Below are positions 7,254 through 13,052 of a stretch of 13,052 nucleotides of DNA, one piece after another. The stretch is from Chloroflexota bacterium (GTDB taxonomy: Bacteria > Chloroflexota > Dehalococcoidia > SZUA-161). A program made the position numbers and the translations under genes. How positions within the stretch are numbered: the first letter of the stretch is position 1; each line of letters starts with the position of its first letter. The notes under the pieces were generated by a model. The model ran no database searches, was not told where the DNA came from, and saw only the letters and a program-made list of their open reading frames with translations. The DNA lies in assembly GCA_016865955.1 (NCBI GenBank), contig VGNW01000044.1, forward strand, positions 1 through 13,052. The letters are read 5' to 3'.

Positions 7254-7356
7254 CAGGCTTCGTCCCTTCCTTAAGCGCCTCGGCTGCCTTCAACACAACG
7301 ACATGGGCAGCCAGATTCCAGTTTTGCTTTTCAACCGCGAGTCTGAGTAGCTTCAT
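7201..7356 (-). CDS. Small phage protein of unknown function (51 aa)
   Basis: A short frame, translated by hand: MKLLRLAVEKQNWNLAAHV, then a second helix (VVLKAAEALKEG) and a Lys/Gln/Pro-rich tail (TKPDVKKEPQGSSQGQPKCA). ATG at 7356 overlaps the TGA of the 61-aa gene (ATGA), and GGAGG lies nine bases upstream, which is a good site. Its last 53 bases overlap the start of the terminase gene in a different frame, so both cannot be under independent pressure there. I do not recognise a family. Good translation signals make it more likely real than not. Confidence 0.5.
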   Translation of the reverse strand: MKLLRLAVEKQNWNLAAHVVVLKAAEALKEGTKPDVKKEPQGSSQGQPKCA

Positions 7357-7538
7357 GGTTTCTTGCCTCCGTTAGTGGTTGGGGGGATGCGAGCGGTCCT
7401 CGAACCGAACTTGCGTTCCTCGGCTTTTCTCCCATGCAGGAGTATGTCGAGGTCGTCCGGTTCGCCAGCGATGCCGGCTGCGGTCTCGGGTTCGTGGCGT
7501 TTCTGGTAGCAGTATTTGGCGTTGTCACCTTTAGGCAT
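7353..7538 (-). CDS. Small basic phage protein of unknown function (61 aa)
   Basis: The protein is polar and basic. Two tyrosines flank a single cysteine (AKYCYQKRH), and an acidic stretch with EPDDLDILLHGRK lies in the middle. No membrane segment or known motif is visible. ATG at 7538 overlaps the end of the HNH gene by eight bases, with GGAGG nine bases before the start and still inside the HNH reading frame. It overlaps the next gene by four bases, giving coupled translation. Position between HNH nuclease and terminase suggests an accessory packaging role, but that is a guess. Confidence 0.55.
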   Translation of the reverse strand: MPKGDNAKYCYQKRHEPETAAGIAGEPDDLDILLHGRKAEERKFGSRTARIPPTTNGGKKP

Positions 7539-8163
7539 GGGGGGCTTCCTCCTTCTCTGCTGGCTTGTGTAGTATTGTGGATTCCGATAGTGCGGCTGAC
7601 TTGTGACCGTTGCCTTTCCCGTTCCCGTTCGATTGGGGCTTCATGATTATGACAACATCCCCCAGCATGTCCTTCTTCTCCATAAGGGGACCGGCAAGGG
7701 ACGTGAGCTTGGCTAGATACTTGGCTGAGGTCGTAGGGTTGCAACCGACGGTCTCTGCACCTGCGTTGATAGCCTCTTTCTTGGTGATGAATCCGAACTG
7801 GCTGACGAACTGAAGTAACCAGATTCGGTAATCAACCTCAAAGAGGAAATTCGCCTGCATCTCCGCTGACCCTTCATGATAAGGGATGGCCTGCTTTAGA
7901 ACACGGGTTCGGGGATTCTCTCTCTCCCCCTGGACACTTGGGCGCCTGGGTCTGCGGCGGTTTTCTCTAGCTACGTTGCACTCTCGGTGCAAAAGCCTGA
8001 GATTCGACTCCTCGTTATTGTGGGAATTGCCGTCTATGTGGTCGATGTCGAGTCCATTTCGTGTAGTCGGAGATTTGCCGCATTCCTGGCAGGACTCGCC
8101 GTCCCTGAGCACCAGGAAGCGATAAACCCAGTACCGGGTCTGAGTCGCCCATCTACGAGGCAT
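7531..8163 (-). CDS. HNH endonuclease with a C-terminal possible winged-helix domain
   Basis: A 210-aa protein. The N-terminal half is an HNH nuclease: zinc ligands C25 and C28, the catalytic segment DIDHIDGN with H42, N54, H59 and the C62-N63 pair (LLHRECN, where the usual first cysteine of the second knuckle is H59). HNH nucleases encoded beside terminases are an established component of phage packaging modules. After a basic linker (about 66-100), residues about 104-174 resemble a winged helix: helices YRIWLLQFVSQFGF and TKKEAINAGAE, then a candidate recognition helix CNPTTSAKYLAKLTS. The tail is polar (NGNGKGNGHK). ATG overlaps the integrase stop (TAATG), with GGGAGG just upstream. HNH is confident; the winged helix is an inference from pattern. 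Confidence 0.85.
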   Translation of the reverse strand: MPRRWATQTRYWVYRFLVLRDGESCQECGKSPTTRNGLDIDHIDGNSHNNEESNLRLLHRECNVARENRRRPRRPSVQGERENPRTRVLKQAIPYHEGSAEMQANFLFEVDYRIWLLQFVSQFGFITKKEAINAGAETVGCNPTTSAKYLAKLTSLAGPLMEKKDMLGDVVIIMKPQSNGNGKGNGHKSAALSESTILHKPAEKEEAPHA

Positions 8164-9239
8164 TAGCCACTCCCTCCCTTCCTGGCGGTTTGGATTTCGT
8201 CCAGGGGATTGTGCTCTTGTATCGCCTTCTCTTTAGCGTCTGCGTCCAGAAGATGCCAGTAGACTCTTGCTGTGACACTGGGGTCTGCGTGTCCGAGAAG
8301 AGAAGCAACTACCTTAAGATTGACACTCTTATTGAGAAGTGCGCTGGCGTAGTAGTGCCTGAGTTGATGCGGCTGAATAGGGGGAATGTGTGACCGGGCA
8401 CAAAGATACTTTAAGAGTTTGGCTATATGACGAGGAGTGATAGGGTCTGCTGGATTCTGGCTGGGGAATAACCATATAGAGGATGGAGTGAGTGTTGCTA
8501 AATGCTGCCGAATAGCCCCTGCAGTATGTTTCGGAATAGGGACAGTACGCTGTTTATTTCCCTTGCCGATGACGGTGACTCCTTTGAGGTCTGGACCTAA
8601 ATCAGAGATGCGTATTTTGGTGGCTTCGCTGACTCTCAAGCCACAGCCACATAGTAAGAGTATGAGCGCTCGGTCTCTGACCGATGTAGAAGGAGAGTCA
8701 AGTAACTGAGCCAGATAAGAAGCTGAAGGGACTTTTCTTTCCCTATGCGGCATGCGGGGAGAATTGAGACGAGCTGCGGGATTGAATGAGAGTAGATTCA
8801 TTGATTCAAGATATGAAAAGAAAGACTTGAAGGCAAAAATATTGTTGGCTATGGTTTGAGTGGACACGCCCGAGCCTGATTTGAAGGCCAAATGAGCATC
8901 GATAAGGATAGGCGTGGGATTGGGATAGGCTTCGAGGAGTTTTTTAACGTAATGATGATAGAGACTCAGGGTGGCTGGACTTCTGCCTTGCGAGAGCAAG
9001 GAATTCAGCCATAGGGGAACTTGTTCAAAAAGATTGATGCCAGATGATTTGACGCTGTGATCCTGAGCTCCCTGGAGCTCCAGGAGCTTGTGCGTCATCA
9101 TTTCCACGAGGCGCCGATTATCCGGCGAAAGAGCGTTAACGTCCTTCGCCAGAGAGTCGGGCTGATTGCTGAAGTCGTTTGACTCAAGCATCAAAAGAAC
9201 GTCCTTTTCGCAATTCCTAAGATTGTACTGTGAGAACAT
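8163..9239 (-). CDS. int: Tyrosine recombinase / phage integrase
   Basis: A site-specific recombinase that joins phage and host DNA. The catalytic set is complete: R202 (GCGLRVSE), K226 (in GKGNKQR), H291 and R294 (HQLRHYY), H317 (LLGHAD) and nucleophile Y327 (RVYWH), in ATG numbering. An N-terminal SAM-like DNA-binding domain covers about residues 62-150 (a LSLYHHYVKKLLEAYP-type helix). Length (about 358 aa) is normal. The longest frame opens at TTG 9245, but the in-frame ATG at 9239 two codons later is more likely. No good ribosome binding site precedes either, so an internal start near 9191 (after AAGGA) also remains possible. The gene ends with the HNH gene overlapped at TAATG. It is the only recombinase seen and lies at the phage-host border. 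Confidence 0.92.
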   Translation of the reverse strand: MFSQYNLRNCEKDVLLMLESNDFSNQPDSLAKDVNALSPDNRRLVEMMTHKLLELQGAQDHSVKSSGINLFEQVPLWLNSLLSQGRSPATLSLYHHYVKKLLEAYPNPTPILIDAHLAFKSGSGVSTQTIANNIFAFKSFFSYLESMNLLSFNPAARLNSPRMPHRERKVPSASYLAQLLDSPSTSVRDRALILLLCGCGLRVSEATKIRISDLGPDLKGVTVIGKGNKQRTVPIPKHTAGAIRQHLATLTPSSIWLFPSQNPADPITPRHIAKLLKYLCARSHIPPIQPHQLRHYYASALLNKSVNLKVVASLLGHADPSVTARVYWHLLDADAKEKAIQEHNPLDEIQTARKGGSG

Positions 9240-9245
9240 CTTCAA

Positions 9246-9381
9246 AAGTAGCCTACTTCAGTACTAGCGACTCCCTCATTTTCTTGCCATTTCCTCCCAA
9301 TTCAGTGCTACTAAAGTCACATACAAATAATACCTTCTACTCTAATATTTAAACATTGCACCGATTAAGGAGGTAATAGAA
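9246..9381. other. Phage-host border region with short repeats; candidate attachment site
   Basis: This stretch between integrase and the first host gene is AT-rich and holds no gene. TTCAGTACTA (9258-9267) and TTCAGTGCTA (9301-9310) are direct repeats with one mismatch. ACTTCAGTA (9255-9263) is repeated inverted at 9309-9317 with one mismatch. AGTAGC (9248-9253) has its complement at 9307-9312. Dispersed short repeats next to integrase are typical of recombinase arm-type sites, but I cannot define a core. No tRNA gene is present here. TAATAT (9343-9348) could be a -10 for the zinc-ribbon gene, without a convincing -35. On the minus strand, GGGAGG (9296-9291) precedes an eight-codon frame with no clear meaning. 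Confidence 0.35.
9367..9374 (+). promoter_or_regulatory. Perfect Shine-Dalgarno
   Basis: AAGGAGGT lies seven bases before ATG at 9382. It is complementary to the anti-Shine-Dalgarno over the whole core and confirms the start of the zinc-ribbon gene. Confidence 0.8.
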
Positions 9382-9567
9382 ATGCCAGTTTATCAGTACG
9401 AATGCGATAGGTGTAGAGAGAGATTCGATTTCCGTAAAGAGATCGGAGAGGTCAATAAGGAACTGAAGTGCCCCCAGTGCGGCGCTGAGAGTGTAAGAAG
9501 GGTATATTCCGTGCATAGCGCCTGCGCACCGGGCGACAACTGGTGTATGCCGCGAGGCGGCGGCTGA
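9382..9567 (+). CDS. FmdB-type zinc ribbon protein
   Basis: A 61-aa protein with the N-terminus MPVYQYEC and paired CxxC knuckles, C8-x2-C11 and C30-x2-C33 (CPQC), which would bind one zinc. This layout, with an (M)PxYxYxC start and an acidic/basic spacer, matches the FmdB family of small zinc-ribbon proteins often called regulatory; their real function is not established. C48 and C55 are extra cysteines in a tail ending PRGGG. It is the first host-side gene right of the phage border and is followed by a strong terminator, so it is probably a single-gene unit. The perfect Shine-Dalgarno fixes the start. Confidence 0.85.
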   Translation: MPVYQYECDRCRERFDFRKEIGEVNKELKCPQCGAESVRRVYSVHSACAPGDNWCMPRGGG

Positions 9568-9622
9568 GGCGTACCCAGATGGTGAGGCAGTTCGCCTTGC
9601 TCAGGTGATTTTACTTTTAACA

Positions 9623-9656
9623 CAGACAAGGGGCTTAAGCCCCTTGTCTGGTTTTT
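9623..9656 (+). terminator. Strong intrinsic terminator
   Basis: A perfect 28-base palindrome (9623-9650; centre CTTAAG, arms beginning CAGACAAGGGG) folds into a stem of 12 or more pairs with a four-base loop. It is followed by GTTTTT. The pattern fits rho-independent termination after the zinc-ribbon gene, 56 bases downstream of its stop. The opposite side has no A-run before the stem, so termination is mainly for plus-strand transcripts. Confidence 0.85.
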
Positions 9657-9707
9657 AGCCCCCTGCGTAAGGCAGAGGCGCGCAGCTACCCAATTCACCG
9701 GGCTGGA

Positions 9708-9736
9708 TTGACATCTCAACACGTCAGTGCTATAAA
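9708..9736 (+). promoter_or_regulatory. Sigma-70-type promoter of the ferredoxin-like gene
   Basis: TTGACA (9708-9713) is a perfect -35. TATAAA (9731-9736) is a near-perfect -10 with a 17-base spacer. The start codon follows 45 bases later. It lies just after the terminator at 9623-9656 and so starts a new unit. Confidence 0.8.
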
Positions 9737-9781
9737 AAGACACTCGAACCGCGCATAAATTCATACCCGGAGGTTGTGTAC

Positions 9782-10825
9782 ATGGATGAGATTTACAAAC
9801 GGCTGGCAGTCAAACTGGGCTACCCCGATTCCAAATACATATCTAAAATCTTCGAATATGCAACTACCCCTCGGCAGGCGAAGATTCTCGAAGCGCTGAA
9901 CAAGGCTCCGGAGCCAGCGCTCACTGCAGAGCAGTTGTCGGAGAAGCTGGGACTGGATGCAGATGTGATAAAGCAGGAGCTGGAAGACCTGTTCCATAAG
10001 GGGCTGGTTTTCCCGCGTAATTTCCAGGACCGCCGCGAGTGGAGGTTCGGCAAATCCGCCATGCAGCTTCACGATGCCACGATAAGCGGCTGGAGGCGCT
10101 TCCGTGACCCTGAGAAGCTCTACGACCTGTGGCACGATTATGACGAACACGAGGGCTACCGCGCTTATGGCAAGGATTATGCCGCAGCGCCTGCCCCGAT
10201 AATGCGCATCATACCCGCCTGGCAATCCGTGGCAGATGACCCCAATCTCCAGCCCTGGGAGGACTGGCGCCAGATACTGAAAAGCAAGCCGCTCATCTCA
10301 GTGGTGGATTGTCCCTGCCGCCTCGAAGTCAGAGCCTGCAAGCGCCCCGTTGAGGTGTGTCTCGACTTCGACAGGACGGCAGAGTATGACATCGCCAGCG
10401 GGCACGGCAGGAAGCTGAGCTATGAAGAGGCGCTGGATATAATGGAGAAGGCGGCGCGCTCCGGGCTGGTACACACAGCGGTCAACGATGCCAATGTCAC
10501 TCTGATGTGCAACTGCTGCAACGATTGCTGTGTCGAGTTTCAGACCCTGGAGAAGTGCAATATCCCCCTCAGCCAGCACTACGCCAAGAGCCGCTACGAG
10601 GCGAGCGTCAATCAGGACTTGTGCAATGGCTGTCAGGACTGCGTAGACAACTGCAACTTCGACGCCATAACTATGGCGAAGTCGCCCGGCTCGAAGAAGC
10701 TCAAGGCGCAGGTTGACCCCGAGGCATGTTACGGCTGCGGGTGCTGTTTCATGGTCTGCGAGCAGAAAGCCATCTCCATGAAATGCGTCAGGACAGCGTC
10801 ACAAGTACCGAGTGTGAAAACCTAA
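9782..10825 (+). CDS. Winged-helix plus double [4Fe-4S] protein
   Basis: A 347-aa protein. Residues about 28-82 form a winged-helix-like domain (TPRQAKILEALNK, then LTAEQLSEKLGLDADVIKQE). A middle part has DCPCRLEVRACKR (C177, C179, C186 and, beyond it, C193), and residues 243-250 are cysteine-rich (CNCCNDCC). The C-terminus has two clear C-x2-C-x2-C-x3-C motifs: C281/C284/C287/C291 and C316/C319/C322/C326, each suited to one [4Fe-4S] cluster. It probably transfers electrons or senses redox state in an anaerobe; the partner is unknown. ATG at 9782 is chosen over GTG 9776 because GGAGGT (9769-9774) is seven bases before it. A strong promoter lies just upstream. The N-terminal domain may bind nucleic acid or only protein. 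Confidence 0.85.
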   Translation: MDEIYKRLAVKLGYPDSKYISKIFEYATTPRQAKILEALNKAPEPALTAEQLSEKLGLDADVIKQELEDLFHKGLVFPRNFQDRREWRFGKSAMQLHDATISGWRRFRDPEKLYDLWHDYDEHEGYRAYGKDYAAAPAPIMRIIPAWQSVADDPNLQPWEDWRQILKSKPLISVVDCPCRLEVRACKRPVEVCLDFDRTAEYDIASGHGRKLSYEEALDIMEKAARSGLVHTAVNDANVTLMCNCCNDCCVEFQTLEKCNIPLSQHYAKSRYEASVNQDLCNGCQDCVDNCNFDAITMAKSPGSKKLKAQVDPEACYGCGCCFMVCEQKAISMKCVRTASQVPSVKT

Positions 10826-10988
10826 GTACCTGACCCCCAAACGGGGTTCTGTGACGACGCATAATATCATCAAAGGTTAGAATTGCAGATGCCCGTTGTT
10901 CCAAGTGACATACACCAGTAGAATATCTCCGTGATTTGATCTCATGTGTCAAAGGTGTCGCCATTCTCAAAATTCAGGTCTATGAACT
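10826..10988 (+). promoter_or_regulatory. Intergenic region with a possible promoter and weak terminator
   Basis: ACCCC (10833-10837) and GGGGT (10843-10847) form a short stem without a U-run, a weak terminator at best. TTGTTC (10896-10901) and TAGAAT (10919-10924), spaced by 17 bases, make a plausible promoter for the downstream gene. TCAAAGGT occurs twice (10870-10877 and 10949-10956) on either side of it and could be a regulator site or chance. No gene is supported in this gap. Confidence 0.35.
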
Positions 10989-11822
10989 ATGGATATAGCA
11001 GCTTTTATTTCGGAACGATTTGTTATCACAGTAGAGACTGTTCAGGAGAGAAGGAAGCTTTTCCAAATTCTATTTCAGAGAACTGACGGTAGTCTATTTG
11101 TAGCTTTCCCATATTATGCAAAAACTCGTGGGCTTCTTACTTTAGCAACCCTACGGGCTAAAACCAAATATCCAGCTTCACTCTCATTAATAGATGGCGG
11201 TAAGGTAACTGGCCATAGAGTTAAGTATTCGCACCATCCAGACGGGGCTGTGCATTTCTCGCAGGATAGAAAGATATTAACGATGGTTAGAAAGCAATCT
11301 GTACGATTATCTGAGCAGGAGGGTCATATATTCACTGTTCTAGTTCAAGGACTAAAAGATTTTCAGGGCTTAAAACAGAAGGAAATGAAACCACTATTAA
11401 CAGACAAAAAGACAATTTTGAATTATAAATTTGACCCTGGTCAACCTGAAGCACTTAAATTTGTGGGCCATTGGTATAAAGAATCGTCCTTCGTAAATCG
11501 AATATTGAAAGTCGGCAACAGGCCATGGGTCACATGTAAGAAGTCAGACAATTCAATTGTTCAAGGATTAATCATTTCAGACCCCTTCCTTAATTCTGAT
11601 GGAAACCATTACTTGCTTTTGACGTGTGAGGGTATTCCGATGTTGGATAAGGACAGATATTCCACACTTATATTCATGGGTGGATTTGACCAGAAAGAAA
11701 TCGCACTAAACCATGAATTGGATACCCAGTTCTTGACACTGGCATATCCATCAACGGGATCCTATGAAGAACTCCTCAGGCAAATAGGAACAGTAGACTA
11801 TATAGAATCCAACCTACTTTGA
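10989..11822 (+). CDS. Conserved-looking hypothetical protein (277 aa)
   Basis: I do not recognise a functional family, though the segment KYSHHPDGAVHFSQD (about residues 78-92) has the look of a family of uncharacterised proteins. The protein starts with MDIAAFISERFVITVETVQERR and has alternating short hydrophobic strands through the middle, for example SLFVAFPYY and HIFTVLVQGL. No signal peptide, transmembrane segment or cysteine-rich motif is visible. It is AT-richer than the genes on both sides, which suggests transfer. The start ATG at 10989 lacks a good ribosome binding site (only CAGG about ten bases upstream), so the start is uncertain. A possible promoter lies about 65 bases before it. 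Confidence 0.65.
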   Translation: MDIAAFISERFVITVETVQERRKLFQILFQRTDGSLFVAFPYYAKTRGLLTLATLRAKTKYPASLSLIDGGKVTGHRVKYSHHPDGAVHFSQDRKILTMVRKQSVRLSEQEGHIFTVLVQGLKDFQGLKQKEMKPLLTDKKTILNYKFDPGQPEALKFVGHWYKESSFVNRILKVGNRPWVTCKKSDNSIVQGLIISDPFLNSDGNHYLLLTCEGIPMLDKDRYSTLIFMGGFDQKEIALNHELDTQFLTLAYPSTGSYEELLRQIGTVDYIESNLL

Positions 11823-11887
11823 AAACCGACCTACTTGAAATATCGCTATACCATAACAGGAGCGAACGGTCATGCGCCTCCCCACCA

Positions 11888-11916
11888 TTGACAAATCAGC
11901 CTCTGCTACTTAAAGT
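11888..11916 (+). promoter_or_regulatory. Possible promoter of the lipocalin-like gene
   Basis: TTGACA (11888-11893) is a perfect -35. It is followed after 17 bases by TAAAGT (11911-11916), a -10 with four of six consensus bases. It lies 42 bases before the start codon at 11958, in a 135-base gap after the hypothetical gene, so the gene can be transcribed on its own. Confidence 0.5.
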
Positions 11917-11957
11917 GTCACTTGCTAGGTTAATTTCATTATTTTTGCGAGGGTGCA

Positions 11958-13001
11958 ATGAATGTAATTTACGACCAGCGTACCTACAGAGAGATGCCGC
12001 AGTCTATGGAAATCAAGCAGTCCGACGATGCCTGGCATCCGTTGAAGGACCGCAATTACGTCGAGTGGTGGTACTTCGATTTGATGAACAGCGACGGCAG
12101 CATCGTCAGGGGACAGTTCTATATCTCGGGCAATAGGTTGCGCGGCAGCAACTCCATGACCGGCGTCAGAGCCAGCTATGTCAAGCCCGACAGCACCGAG
12201 GTACTTATTGATAAGAAGTTCCCTCTCTCCTCCTTCAAGGCTTCCACCGAAACCTGCGATGTGAAAATAGGCAACAGCTTCATCAAAGGAGACCTTTCGC
12301 ATTACACTCTGCATATCGAGGACGATAACAAATCTCTCGACCTGGAACTCCACTCCCTGATGAAGGGCTTCACCAGCCATGCCTGCTTCGGCAGCGAGTC
12401 GAGGTACATGTACTGGGTCGTCCCCCAGCCTCGCTGTCAGGCAAAAGGCGCATTCAAGACAAAAAACGAGACTTTCAATATCGAGGGGACGGGCTATCGC
12501 GACCATAACTGGCTCAACTTCCCGCCCATGGATTACCTCGCCCACTGGGACTGGGGCAGGATTTACAATGAGGAATTCACTATCCTCTTTGCTGATATAG
12601 TCACCACTAAGAAATTCGACGGCGCTGAGATAAAGCCGCTCCTGATTTACAATCTAAATAAGATGGTCTATCTCAGCACAGAGACAGCAAAATGGAATCT
12701 GACCAAAGGAGATATATCGCTCGACCCCGAGACCAGGATAGGGATACCGCGAATACATCTGCTGAATGCCCATGCCGATGGTTTGTCGCTCCGGCTCAAT
12801 CTGCAACTCAAGAGCGTTTTTCAGAAGATAGACCTGCTTGCCGACTTCAATCCCATAGCCCGATTCCTCATCAGCACTTTCAAGGCGAAGCCCACGATAA
12901 CATCGTTTTACTCCACAGGCTCGGGGGAGTTGAACATAGAAGGCAGGCATCATGCCCTGAACTGTACCGCCGTACATGAATTCGTGAACAACCTCAGATA
13001 G
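11958..13001 (+). CDS. CrtC/AttH-like (lipocalin-type) protein
   Basis: A 347-aa protein. Residues about 26-44 (WHPLKDRNYVEWWYFDLMN) contain the E-W-W-Y-F signature near the start, and about 177-201 contain GTGYRDHNW followed by HWDWGR. These are the two hallmarks of the CrtC-type hydratase/AttH superfamily, whose members include carotenoid 1,2-hydratase and hydroxyneurosporene synthase. They adopt a double lipocalin-like barrel that binds an apolar ligand. The exact substrate cannot be read from the sequence, and no carotenoid genes are seen. The start at 11958 has GAGGG four bases before it (a short spacing), so a start at M13 (11994) is also possible. No signal peptide is evident. Confidence 0.75.
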   Translation: MNVIYDQRTYREMPQSMEIKQSDDAWHPLKDRNYVEWWYFDLMNSDGSIVRGQFYISGNRLRGSNSMTGVRASYVKPDSTEVLIDKKFPLSSFKASTETCDVKIGNSFIKGDLSHYTLHIEDDNKSLDLELHSLMKGFTSHACFGSESRYMYWVVPQPRCQAKGAFKTKNETFNIEGTGYRDHNWLNFPPMDYLAHWDWGRIYNEEFTILFADIVTTKKFDGAEIKPLLIYNLNKMVYLSTETAKWNLTKGDISLDPETRIGIPRIHLLNAHADGLSLRLNLQLKSVFQKIDLLADFNPIARFLISTFKAKPTITSFYSTGSGELNIEGRHHALNCTAVHEFVNNLR

Positions 13002-13024
13002 CTGAAAGCTAAAGGAGCTATTCT

Positions 13025-13052
13025 ATGACCAAACCGTTCAAAGTCTGGAGAG
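13025..13052 (+). CDS. Start of a downstream gene, partial
   Basis: ATG at 13025 is preceded by AAGGAG (13012-13017) at a seven-base spacing. It begins MTKPFKVWR and runs off the window edge, too short to identify. It starts 23 bases after the lipocalin-like gene stops with no terminator between, so the two are probably co-transcribed. Confidence 0.55.

Noticed and set aside
7331..7744. 137-codon minus-strand frame across HNH and the 61-aa gene
   Set aside because: It is out of frame with two genes that have coupled starts; composition is low-complexity Arg/Pro/Thr.
9393..9764. Minus-strand frame opposite the zinc-ribbon gene and terminator
   Set aside because: It crosses a strong terminator palindrome and lies opposite a clear zinc-ribbon gene.
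9761..10225. 154-codon minus-strand frame opposite the Fe-S gene
   Set aside because: Shadow of a gene with complete ferredoxin motifs and its own promoter and ribosome binding site.
10788..10970. 60-codon minus-strand frame after the Fe-S gene
   Set aside because: No ribosome binding site or recognisable motif, and it overlaps the end of the Fe-S gene and the likely promoter region.
11925..12545. 206-codon minus-strand frame opposite the CrtC-like gene
   Set aside because: Shadow of the plus-strand gene, which carries the family hallmarks.
1..13052. CRISPR arrays, tRNA and rRNA genes
   Set aside because: No regularly spaced repeats, no tRNA-like cloverleaf and no rRNA segment were seen on either strand.

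Overview
The window joins the end of an integrated tailed-phage-like element (about 1-9245, all genes on the minus strand) to a stretch of bacterial chromosome (about 9360-13052, all genes on the plus strand). GC content is moderate, there are many Shine-Dalgarno sites, and the host side carries a double [4Fe-4S] ferredoxin-type protein. This suggests an anaerobic bacterium. The style of the phage and Fe-S proteins recalls Chloroflexota (Dehalococcoidia), but that is an impression and no ribosomal or other marker gene is present to test it.

Phage region, read right to left in transcription order: tyrosine integrase (9239-8163), HNH nuclease fused to a possible winged-helix domain (8163-7531), two small proteins of 61 and 51 aa, probable small terminase (7253-6900), large terminase (6877-5522), portal (5525-4197), scaffold-like coiled coil (4166-3720), major capsid protein (3716-2829), head-tail adaptor (2720-2088), a 62-aa and a 109-aa protein, an 80-aa membrane protein (1573-1331), and a large protein that starts with TTG at 1334 and runs off the left edge (444 codons visible). 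Most junctions are short overlaps or gaps with a good ribosome binding site, so this looks like one long transcription unit running from integrase to structural genes. No repressor, replication, lysis or prohead-protease gene is recognised. Between the adaptor and the large edge protein I see no recognisable tube, tail terminator or tape measure. The edge protein combines a beta-propeller-like N-terminal part (one Asp-box) with a C-terminal segment resembling tail hub proteins.

The 108-base gap between the capsid and adaptor genes holds a short sequence that I recognise as a common dispersed intergenic repeat of environmental bacteria, next to a strong hairpin. The 136-base gap between the integrase and the first host gene carries short direct and inverted repeats and is the likely place for an attachment site.

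Host region: a small FmdB-type zinc ribbon protein with a perfect Shine-Dalgarno, a strong intrinsic terminator, a near-consensus sigma-70 promoter driving a winged-helix plus double-[4Fe-4S] protein, an AT-richer gene of unknown function with its own possible promoter, and a CrtC/AttH-type lipocalin-like protein that is probably co-transcribed with a gene starting at 13025 and cut by the window edge.

The most unusual content is the compact integrase-to-head operon ending in a propeller/hub fusion protein. It could be an ordinary prophage with a short or odd tail, a capsid-forming satellite, or a domesticated particle. The sequence to the left of the window would decide.
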